35,746 nt of DNA, taken from contig JAKVAY010000075.1 in the NCBI GenBank assembly GCA_022447185.1, positions 1-35,746 on the forward strand, in the 5' to 3' direction. This document shows positions 8,518 through 15,796 of the stretch, piece by piece (the first letter of the stretch is position 1; the number at the start of each line of letters is the position of its first letter). Both the position numbers and the translations under genes were made by a program. The notes below the pieces were generated by a model. The model made no database searches and had not been told where the DNA came from. It was given only the letters and a program-made list of their open reading frames with translations. This DNA comes from Fuerstiella sp. (lineage in GTDB: Bacteria > Planctomycetota > Planctomycetia > Planctomycetales > Planctomycetaceae).

Positions 8518-8968
8518 CGCAGGCGTCAGGGTTAGAAACGACGCCCTTCGATAAATATTCGGGTTTTTTCGGTTCGATCGTTAAGGTAATTCTGACTGGT
8601 TGGCGCGAATTGGCAGGGTCGGATTCTTCTGGCATCACATGCACGGGGTGCGCGCATGTTGGAGAACGATCTGAGGAGTTCCGGCACTCCGAGTAGCGGT
8701 GGCTCGAACATGGGTTAAGCTGCGGACCTTGCTGGGGCCGATGATGGGTTCAGAAGAACATGACGAGGTGCGGACAGAGGGAAGAGATGAACTGGTGACA
8801 GGGAAGCGTCGGAATGACTGCCGAATGAGGTGGGTCACCGGCAGGAATTGCCGCACAAAACGCTGGTTTTTCTGTGTCATTCCAGCTCAGACCGGTCTTG
8901 ATCCGGTTTGATCACGACGGATAGGATTCGGCAGATACCGAGTCGTTATTCGAGGCTTCATTTGTCTG
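8518..8968. other. divergent promoter region, no gene supported
   Basis: These 451 bases separate the TolC-family gene (minus) from the isomerase lipoprotein gene (plus). Short frames on both strands overlap and have arginine-rich, non-protein-like composition. Both promoters must be here; I could not choose convincing boxes. No RNA gene or repeat was seen. Confidence 0.45.
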
Positions 8969-10270
8969 ATGCGAATGTCCGCCTCGCACATTTGCTGGAA
9001 CCTTTTACGCTGCATGGATGTGCAAGTCGTGCTAATTCAAATCGCCAGGTTCCTCATTCAACTGCACAGCGACGCTGCGTCTTTGCACAAGCAGTCTCCT
9101 GCTGCACTTCGCACAGCCTGGCGATTAATGATCGTTTCTGTGTTGCTGATGGTGAGTGGTTGTCAGAGTAATAGTGTGGTCAGTGAGAATCCCGTGTTTT
9201 CGGATTTGCCGCCTCGACGCTCGCTGGTCAACCACGCGACGAATGAACGCTCCTCTGACAAGGACCGTGCACTCAGTGTGACGCAGGTTGCGATCAGCGA
9301 TGAGGAACCGCTTCAGGGCAACACCGTCGTCGCTGAGATCAATGGGCGTCCGTTGTTTGTTGACGATCTGATTGGCAGTATTCGGCTGACGCTCGAAGCT
9401 GATGATCGCTACACCGATCGACAACGTCGCCAACTCATGTTGCAGGAACTGGAACGAGGACTGGACCAGCGGATAGACGAAGAGATTGTTCTGCAGGCTC
9501 TGGAAGTCAAGGTTCCCGAGGAACAACAGGAAGCGCTGAAGGAACACCTTCGCACAGCCTTCGAACAGTTTCTGGAAGCGCGTAAGGTTGATCTGATCAA
9601 GGAAGGGAAGATCACATCCGGTGACGAACTCGATGAGTTTCTGGCTCAGAGCGGTCTGTCGGTGGGCCTGCTGAGAGAATCGTTTTTCCGCATCCAAATG
9701 GTGAATGGATACATCAAATCACTTACTGACGAGATAGTGAACAATTCGCCCGACCGTTTGCAGTTACTCGAGTACTACCGCAAGAACATCGATCAGTTTA
9801 CTCCGGCTGAACGAGTTCGATGGCAGGAAATTCGAGTGAGTATTAGCGATCACGGCGGTCGAAAACAGGCCCGGCAGCGTATGATGGAAGTCCTGACCTC
9901 ACTCAAATCAGGAGAAACTGAGTTTGGTGAACTGGCTCTCCGGTATTCAGACGTGTCGAGTGCCAGACAAAATGGCAATCGTGGGTGGTTAAATCGCGAT
10001 TCATTGCGTGACAAGAAGCTGGAGGAGGCTCTGTTTAATCTTAAGAGTGGTGGGACGACCTCCGTAATCGAAGACGACACATTCTTTTCGATCTACAGAG
10101 TTGCGCGACACGAATACGCGCGACCGCGACCGTTTTCCGTCGTCCAGTCGGAAATTGAAGAAAAAATCAGAAAGGAATGGGCGACTACCGCTCAGAAGAA
10201 AATCATTACGGACATGCGAGCCGTGGCCAGCGTTCAAACAATTTTTGATGATGATGCAGAAATCCAATAG
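8969..10270 (+). CDS. PpiC/parvulin-type peptidyl-prolyl isomerase lipoprotein (SurA-like)
   Basis: The mature part begins at a lipobox, LMVSGC, with C65 counted from the ATG at 8969. The true start is uncertain: ATG at 9014, or a TTG at 9083 giving a normal ~26-residue signal peptide, fit better than the outermost ATG used here. Residues ~100-260 form a SurA/PrsA-like N-terminal chaperone region (VAEINGRPLFVDDLIGS, then helices). Residues ~280-378 form a parvulin domain (EIRVS, FGELALRYSDVSSARQNGNRGWL, LKSGGTTSVIEDDTFFSIYRV). Such proteins help fold exported proteins at the inner or outer membrane. Divergence from the TolC-family gene suggests a shared envelope role. Confidence 0.85.
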   Translation: MRMSASHICWNLLRCMDVQVVLIQIARFLIQLHSDAASLHKQSPAALRTAWRLMIVSVLLMVSGCQSNSVVSENPVFSDLPPRRSLVNHATNERSSDKDRALSVTQVAISDEEPLQGNTVVAEINGRPLFVDDLIGSIRLTLEADDRYTDRQRRQLMLQELERGLDQRIDEEIVLQALEVKVPEEQQEALKEHLRTAFEQFLEARKVDLIKEGKITSGDELDEFLAQSGLSVGLLRESFFRIQMVNGYIKSLTDEIVNNSPDRLQLLEYYRKNIDQFTPAERVRWQEIRVSISDHGGRKQARQRMMEVLTSLKSGETEFGELALRYSDVSSARQNGNRGWLNRDSLRDKKLEEALFNLKSGGTTSVIEDDTFFSIYRVARHEYARPRPFSVVQSEIEEKIRKEWATTAQKKIITDMRAVASVQTIFDDDAEIQ

Positions 10271-10654
10271 CGCAAAATTGGACTGGGGGCTTTAGTGCCC
10301 TGACTCTTTCCGGCGAAACACCACACATTCGGTGTGGTCGGGACAGACAGCAATTGAAGAGGCATTTCCGATCCGGCGTGGAATACAGACCAGCGTTATC
10401 TGACGCAGCAAGGCAGGCACAGCGATTCCTGCCTGACTCAATGATTCATTGTACAATGGTGTTCGAAAGCCAGTCCGTCAACATGTTCGTATCTTGTTAA
10501 CAGCCATGTGTATGGTCGCCCTGACTGAATCATTCAGCGATGCCGGACTACGGACAGCCCGGGTTGTGATGACTTGACCGCCTGCCTAGAATTGCGTGTT
10601 ACCCCTTCGTGGAACTCGTTTCAAAGAAGGCTGTTACGGCCATAGCCGCAGCAG
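10271..10654. other. intergenic region with small hairpins
   Basis: Two small inverted repeats lie just behind the isomerase gene: GGGC/GCCC at 10287-10300, and ACCACAC/GTGTGGT at 10320-10338 around a 5-base loop. Neither is followed by a long T tract, so termination is only possible. AGGCAG/CTGCCT arms occur near 10410-10436. The rest up to dxr contains no supported gene. Confidence 0.4.
10574..10602 (+). promoter_or_regulatory. candidate sigma-70-type promoter for dxr-rseP
   Basis: TTGACC at 10574-10579 and TGTTAC at 10597-10602 are separated by 17 bases, a good -35 and a weaker -10. A start near 10609 would leave a leader of about 46 bases before dxr. Spacing and position are the only evidence. 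Confidence 0.35.
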
Positions 10655-11815
10655 TTGCCGGGAATCTTGGTTGCTGCACAGTCCATAGTGGTCCTTGGAT
10701 CGACCGGATCCATTGGTACCAGCTGTCTTGACGTGATTCGAAATCACAGTGACTGCATGCGCGTTCAAGGAATCACGGCATTTCGCAGCCGGTCGCTGTT
10801 ACTTGACCAGAGTCGAGAGTTTCGGCCGCGTTGGGCAGTTCTGGGTGATTCTGAAGCGAGGTATACGACGGAAGGCTTCGGTGATACCCGGTTTCTGCAG
10901 GGGATGGAGTACGCCGACCGGCTGGTTCGGGAATCTGACGTTGATACAGTGATGTCAGCAATTGTCGGCGCTGCGGGGTTATCTCCGACGTGGGCTGCCG
11001 TCGATGCCGGTAAGCGTGTTGCGGTCGCAAACAAGGAATCTCTGGTTGTTGCTGGTCCGATCATCACTCAGCGTGCCCAGGAGACGGGTGCCCAACTGCT
11101 TCCCGTTGACAGCGAACATAGCGCCGTTTTTCAGGCACTTCAGGCAGGACGGAAAGAGGATCTCCGGAGAATCATTCTCACCGCCAGTGGAGGTCCGTTT
11201 CGTGGATGGACACGCCGTCAGATGGTGGACGTCACACCAGATATGGCTTTGAACCATCCCACATGGAAAATGGGGAGAAAAATCACGGTTGATTCCGCCA
11301 CCATGATGAATAAGGCGCTGGAGATCATCGAAGCCCGTTGGTTGTTTGACATCCCGCCCCAGCAGATTTCAGTGGTCGTGCACCCACAGTCGATCGTGCA
11401 CTCGTTTGTGGAATACCAGGATGGCTCTGTCATTTCGCAGATGTCACCACCGGACATGCGACTACCGATTCAGTATGCTTTGACGTTTCCCGAACGAATT
11501 GAATGTCCAGGACCGGATACGAACTGGACTCAACCTATGAACCTTGACTTCGAACCGCCGGACCTCGACGCGTTTCCTGCCCTGCAGTTGGGGTTCGACG
11601 CAGCTGCGCGCGGAGGAACCTGCGGAGCTGTCCTTAATGCAGCCAATGAAATCGCGGTGAACCGTTTTCTGGATGCCGAAATTCGATTCGATCAGATTCC
11701 TCATCTGTGCAAAGACATTCTTTGCCATCATGACTTTGACGCGCGGCCATCCCTGAGAGGCCTGGAGGCTGTGGATGCCTGGTCGCGAAAGGAAGCACAA
11801 CGTTGGACAACATGA
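10655..11815 (+). CDS. dxr: 1-deoxy-D-xylulose 5-phosphate reductoisomerase
   Basis: This enzyme converts DXP to 2-C-methyl-D-erythritol 4-phosphate with NADPH, the committed step of the MEP isoprenoid pathway. The NADPH-binding GSTGSIG is at 15-21. VANKESLV and the metal ligands D152 and E154 (PVDSEHSA) follow, then the third ligand E223 in NKALEIIEARWLF. The substrate-loop segments ASGGPFRGW and NHPTWKMGRKITVDSATMMNK are intact. Its 386 residues compare well with the family. The start used is TTG at 10655; six or seven residues normally precede the VVLGSTG strand, so the exact start may be slightly downstream. The stop overlaps the rseP ATG as ATGA, implying translational coupling. The essential gene appears intact. 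Confidence 0.97.
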   Translation: MPGILVAAQSIVVLGSTGSIGTSCLDVIRNHSDCMRVQGITAFRSRSLLLDQSREFRPRWAVLGDSEARYTTEGFGDTRFLQGMEYADRLVRESDVDTVMSAIVGAAGLSPTWAAVDAGKRVAVANKESLVVAGPIITQRAQETGAQLLPVDSEHSAVFQALQAGRKEDLRRIILTASGGPFRGWTRRQMVDVTPDMALNHPTWKMGRKITVDSATMMNKALEIIEARWLFDIPPQQISVVVHPQSIVHSFVEYQDGSVISQMSPPDMRLPIQYALTFPERIECPGPDTNWTQPMNLDFEPPDLDAFPALQLGFDAAARGGTCGAVLNAANEIAVNRFLDAEIRFDQIPHLCKDILCHHDFDARPSLRGLEAVDAWSRKEAQRWTT

Positions 11816-13872
11816 TCATTTCATCACTGATCACTCTTGCAGCCGGTGGCGTCTTCGGCAGCATCGGCAAAGCGCTGATGGTGGTACTGGGCCTGGGACT
11901 CGTAATCTTCTTTCATGAACTTGGACACTTTGCCGTTGCCAAATGGTGCAACGTACATGTCGAGCGATTCAGCATTGGAATCGGTCCGATTCTATGGAGC
12001 CGTCAGAAGGGAGAAACTGAATATGCCTTATCGGCGCTTCCTCTGGGTGGCTACGTCAAGATGCTGGGGCAGGATGACATGGACCCCAATCAAATGACCA
12101 GTGATGAAATCGCAGAGAATCCGCGAGCGTATTCTGCGAAAAAAGTGTGGCAGCGCATGTTGATCATTTCTGCCGGTGTGATCATGAACATCATCACAGG
12201 CTTTGGCTTTTTTTCGATCGCCTACAACATGGGCGTTCATGAAGTGCTGCCGGTAGTGGGACTGGCTGTGCCCGGTAGCCCCGCCTGGGAAGCTGGAATC
12301 AAACGAGGCGATCGGATTCGCGCGATCAATGGTGAAGAAGTCCACAGCTTCATTGACATCAAACAGACGATTGTTCTCTCCAGTGGTCCTGTCGAAATAG
12401 AGGGAACCACCGAAAATGGAGTGGATTATACGAAAACCGTGACTCCTCTGCAGGGCAAGCAATTCCGGCAGATCGGAGTCAATCCCAGCAAGTCGCTGAG
12501 AATCTCACCGCAGGCTGGAAAAGACTACTCGATAGCGATTTCGGGATTTCCCTCCGCCAGGGCATCGACACCATTTGAACCTGGTGACCGTGTTGTTTCA
12601 CTCAACGGTACTGAATTGAAGTCATGGCACCAGCTTTCTCGGTTGACCGCACGCCATGCTGCCGACGAACTGGTGTATTCGGTTGAGCGCACACTCAGCG
12701 AAGAGGAAAAACCGCTAAACACACAGAACGTCGATATTACGGTCCCGCCAGGCCCGGTGAGATCCATCGGCCTGTGGATGCATATCGGTCCGGTGGAATC
12801 GGTTCAGGCCAATTCCATTGCGGCGAAAGCCCGACTGGAGAAGGGTGACGTTATCCGAAAAGTTGACGACCTCGAAGTCGGAGTCGATATCGATCCGCTG
12901 CGACTGCCAAATTATTTTGCGGATCGCGCCGGTACCACGGTACGAATCTCAGTTGTTCGAAAGAAAGACGGCTCGATCGGAGAAGTGGACGAGGAGCTGA
13001 CACTTGTGCCGGTTGACAATCCTGGCTGGTCCGAGTTTCCCGTGAGTTTAACGGCGCCGTTACCTATTCCCGCCATTGGTGCCGCTTTTGGCGTCAGTAC
13101 GACAATTGCCAAAGTGATCGACGGCAGCGAAGTTGCAGGAATTACGGACCCGGGGAAACTGAAGCCGGATCAGAGAATCACAAAAATCGTTCTCCCATAC
13201 AAAGAGGACGATGGACTGGGAACAGCCAGTGACGAAGCAGCTATCTTCGAACTGCCGGAAGACTCCGAAGCCAACTGGGCCCACATTTTCTACATGATTC
13301 AGCAGGCGCCGCTCCGGGACATTCGCATTCACATCGACGGATCCACTGATTCCGACAGTTTTTCTGTGTTGCTGCAGAAACGAGAAATTGAGGAGAACTG
13401 GTATTTGCCAATTCGCGGCATCCGGGGGTTTGAAGATCTTTCTGAAAAACGCGTAGCGTACTCGACAGGAGAAGCGGTCCAGTTGGGCGTTCGCCAGACG
13501 CGAAATTCCATCGTTAATATCTATATGACGCTTCGATCTTTGGTTCGGGGTGACCTGTCTGCAAAGGCACTCAGCGGTCCACTGGGTATTCTCAGCATCG
13601 GATATCAGGTGGCTGACAGTGGACTTGCACAACTGTTGACCTTTCTTGGGTTGTTAAGCATCAACCTGGCAGTCCTGAACTTTTTGCCCATTCCGATCCT
13701 CGACGGCGGACATATGGTCTTTTTGATCTGGGAAGGAGTGACAAGACGGAAACCCAGCCCCAGAGTCATTGGACTGGCTCATATTGTCGGATTGTGTTTC
13801 ATTATTTTTCTGTTTTGCTTTGTTATGTATCTCGATGTGGTTGTGCGGTTCCTCGGTTTCGGTGCAGATTAG
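11812..13872 (+). CDS. rseP: RseP-type site-2 protease (M50) with extra PDZ-like domains
   Basis: This is an intramembrane zinc metalloprotease that cleaves membrane-bound anti-sigma factors or signal peptides. The first transmembrane helix carries HELGH (H35, E36, H39 from the ATG at 11812). The third zinc ligand is the aspartate of LPIPILDGGH near residue 631. Between them lies an insertion holding a good PDZ (VVGLAVPGSPAWEAGIKRGDRIRAING region, ~145-200) and at least two further PDZ-like segments (~245-295 and ~320-400), perhaps a fourth near 430. At 686 residues it is far longer than the ~450 of the E. coli protein. The ATG overlaps the dxr stop (ATGA); dxr next to rseP is a widespread gene order. 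A TTG nine bases upstream is a less likely start. Confidence 0.93.
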   Translation: MIISSLITLAAGGVFGSIGKALMVVLGLGLVIFFHELGHFAVAKWCNVHVERFSIGIGPILWSRQKGETEYALSALPLGGYVKMLGQDDMDPNQMTSDEIAENPRAYSAKKVWQRMLIISAGVIMNIITGFGFFSIAYNMGVHEVLPVVGLAVPGSPAWEAGIKRGDRIRAINGEEVHSFIDIKQTIVLSSGPVEIEGTTENGVDYTKTVTPLQGKQFRQIGVNPSKSLRISPQAGKDYSIAISGFPSARASTPFEPGDRVVSLNGTELKSWHQLSRLTARHAADELVYSVERTLSEEEKPLNTQNVDITVPPGPVRSIGLWMHIGPVESVQANSIAAKARLEKGDVIRKVDDLEVGVDIDPLRLPNYFADRAGTTVRISVVRKKDGSIGEVDEELTLVPVDNPGWSEFPVSLTAPLPIPAIGAAFGVSTTIAKVIDGSEVAGITDPGKLKPDQRITKIVLPYKEDDGLGTASDEAAIFELPEDSEANWAHIFYMIQQAPLRDIRIHIDGSTDSDSFSVLLQKREIEENWYLPIRGIRGFEDLSEKRVAYSTGEAVQLGVRQTRNSIVNIYMTLRSLVRGDLSAKALSGPLGILSIGYQVADSGLAQLLTFLGLLSINLAVLNFLPIPILDGGHMVFLIWEGVTRRKPSPRVIGLAHIVGLCFIIFLFCFVMYLDVVVRFLGFGAD

Positions 13873-14300
13873 TCCTGATTCGTCACAAGTGACGCATGAT
13901 CAAGGGACTGGTTCCGGGCCGCAGAGTGGAAATCGAACAGTTGCGATATTCCTCCGGCTGTTGTCTGACGCTTTTTACCTGATGCAGACAGCTCAGGTCT
14001 GGGCGTTTGGTTCGATTGGCAACCAGCACTTTAAGCCGCCCGCCGCGACCCGACAGTGACGTCCGGCTGTCGAACAGGAATCATTTTGCAGTTGAAATTC
14101 TGTGAAGACACCTGTGACAGCGTGTGTCTCTTTCGCCGTTCAATCATGAGCTTTAGTCGTTGCGTCTCGATACTCTGCAACGCATCCGCCAGGTCGAGTG
14201 ATTGCGTGCAAAAGTCGATCACAGCGCTGCGATCTTCCGAGGCGTGTTGTTCAGTATCGTGCATCCCTGCGTCCGTGCTGCCGGGAGTGAAATGATTCGA
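13873..14300. other. intergenic region between convergent rseP and larC
   Basis: A short inverted repeat CGTCAC-AA-GTGACG lies at 13881-13894, eight bases after the rseP stop, with no T tract. The only frame worth naming is the minus-strand one at 14031-14264, listed separately. Nothing else was recognised. Confidence 0.4.
14031..14264 (-). CDS. possible small helical protein downstream of larC
   Basis: A 77-codon frame lies 36 bases downstream of the larC stop on the same strand. Residues ~12-50 (DRSAVIDFCTQSLDLADALQ and the following charged stretch) look like two amphipathic helices, and the start is a proper ATG. I recognise no family. The basic tail ending in GSRRAA and the opposing frame at 14056-14295 leave coding uncertain. 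If real it could be co-transcribed with larC. Confidence 0.35.
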   Translation of the reverse strand: MHDTEQHASEDRSAVIDFCTQSLDLADALQSIETQRLKLMIERRKRHTLSQVSSQNFNCKMIPVRQPDVTVGSRRAA

Positions 14301-15572
14301 TCAATGGTGATGGTCATGATCACCATCGTGATGGTGATCACGAGGATGAGTATCTGCCGGTGACGTCGTTTCGGACTCCCGTAGTTCCGGTAGTGTGCCG
14401 GATTCCACGTCTTTCAGAAAGGCCGACTCTGCTGAACGACAGACATCCCTTAACCGAACTCCGTTGTCTGCAGCCACTTTCGCACAGTCTTCGAATTCGG
14501 GCGCAAACTGAGCCGGCCGGCCGGTTTGCCACGATCGCTTGCCGCGGACCTCGCCCCACGGTGTGGTCACTGTGACAATATCCCGGTGCTGAGTACTGCG
14601 TTCCAGTAACTGTCGCCGGATCCCGAGAGTACCCGTTTCACGGAACAGGATGGTTTCCATAGAGTCTTCACTGCCGTGAGTCGTCAGAACGCTCAGGATG
14701 ACACCAGGGCGATCTTTCTTCATCTGTACGGCTGTCACGTAGACATCAAGAGCGCCAGCGCGCATCAGGCGTTCGCGCGTGTATCCGATGGTTTCCGGTG
14801 TCACGTCGTCCAGATTGGTTTCCAGCAGCGAGACCAGTTCAGTCTTTGCGGCGGTAATCGTCTCACCCACGAATAACCTTAGAATATTGGCTCGCTGTTT
14901 AAACGTCATGGTTCCTGAGCCGTAACCGATTTGTTCGATCGTCATGGCGGGCATCGGTCCAAATCGGTCGACCAGTGAACTCACGATGGCAGCGCCGGTG
15001 GGAGTTGTGAGTTCAGCTTCAATGGCAACATCCGCCAGCGGAATTCCCTTAAGAATTTCTGCAGTGCCGGGCGCAGGAATGGGACAGATTCCGTGATCGA
15101 TATGTACGAACCCGCGACCCACCGGAACCGGATGACAAACGATCTGGTCAGCGCCTAACAGATCAAAGCCTACAGCTGCACCGACGATATCAACGATTGA
15201 ATCCACGGCTCCCACTTCGTGGAAATGGACCTTGTCAACAGTGGAACCGTGTACGCGAGCTTCAGCTTCGGCGATTCTCAGAAAGAGACGATCGGCGATT
15301 TGTCGCTGGCGTGTTGTGAGGCTTGCCTGGTCCAGAATGCCGTGAATGTCGGACATGTGCCGGTGCGCGTGCTGCTCGGGATGATCCACAAGCACCTGTG
15401 TGGCACGAAATCCTCCCTTAACGACGGTTTCAACGCGCAGACGGACATCGGGCAGATTAAGCGACCGAACTGCTGATTCGATTGCAGTACGATCGACACC
15501 GGCATCGATCAGAGCCGCCAGAGTCATATCTCCACTGATGCCGGTCGCACATTCCAGCCAGGCCACACGCAT
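14301..15572 (-). CDS. larC: nickel pincer cofactor biosynthesis protein LarC
   Basis: LarC is the CTP-dependent nickel insertase that completes the nickel-pincer nucleotide of lactate racemase and related enzymes. The N-terminal motif WLECATGISGDMTLAALIDAG and the FHEVGAVDSIVDIVGAA segment (~residue 120) are diagnostic. The C-terminal LarC2 part is present in the same frame (FRETGTLGIRRQ, then PEFEDCAKVAADNGV). At 423 residues it is a complete fusion; in some bacteria the two parts need a programmed frameshift. The protein ends in a histidine-rich tail (HPRDHHHDGDHDHHH), suited to nickel storage or delivery. larA and larB are not in the window. The ATG at 15572 is clear. It is divergent from the Nramp-like transporter. 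Confidence 0.95.
   Translation of the reverse strand: MRVAWLECATGISGDMTLAALIDAGVDRTAIESAVRSLNLPDVRLRVETVVKGGFRATQVLVDHPEQHAHRHMSDIHGILDQASLTTRQRQIADRLFLRIAEAEARVHGSTVDKVHFHEVGAVDSIVDIVGAAVGFDLLGADQIVCHPVPVGRGFVHIDHGICPIPAPGTAEILKGIPLADVAIEAELTTPTGAAIVSSLVDRFGPMPAMTIEQIGYGSGTMTFKQRANILRLFVGETITAAKTELVSLLETNLDDVTPETIGYTRERLMRAGALDVYVTAVQMKKDRPGVILSVLTTHGSEDSMETILFRETGTLGIRRQLLERSTQHRDIVTVTTPWGEVRGKRSWQTGRPAQFAPEFEDCAKVAADNGVRLRDVCRSAESAFLKDVESGTLPELRESETTSPADTHPRDHHHDGDHDHHH
14317..14340. repeat. perfect 11-bp inverted repeat in the larC His-tail codons
   Basis: TGATCACCATC at 14317-14327 and GATGGTGATCA at 14330-14340 are perfect complements with a 2-base spacer. They lie within the last dozen codons of larC. 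Alternating GAT/CAC/CAT codons favour such symmetry, so it may be a by-product of the His/Asp tail rather than a selected hairpin. Confidence 0.8.
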
Positions 15573-15796
15573 TGTTTCAGGGTCTTTCCAGTAAAGTACT
15601 TTAAGACGATTCGAAGCGAGTCAGTCGCAGTTTGATTGACTTCCCTCACGTCCGCGTGTTGAGTCGTTTACCTCATCAGGTCTTTTGTATAGTGATTATC
15701 AGGTATGGAACAGCGTGCAGGGTACGGATTGAAAAGTCAGGGCGTGGCATGTAGCCTTGCTGAAACATTGCTGCCCGATTTTTACGGAGTTATTGA
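15573..15796. promoter_or_regulatory. divergent larC / Nramp-like intergenic region
   Basis: These 224 bases must hold both promoters. TTTACC and TATAGT near 15667-15693 resemble -35/-10 boxes on the plus strand, but the 15-base spacing is short. A ribosome binding site GGAG sits about seven bases before the transporter ATG (15797). No recognised metal riboswitch fold was found by eye. Confidence 0.3.

Noticed and set aside
9125..9697. 190-codon minus-strand frame inside the isomerase lipoprotein gene
   Set aside because: The plus strand encodes a lipobox and parvulin protein; the minus frame ends in an unlikely TTTHHQQHRNDH tail.
13060..13632. 190-codon minus-strand frame inside rseP
   Set aside because: It covers the C-terminal PDZ and protease part of rseP, whose motifs are intact, so it is antisense noise.
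13881..13894. CGTCAC-AA-GTGACG inverted repeat after rseP as a terminator
   Set aside because: The stem is only 6 bp with a 2-base spacer and no T tract follows.
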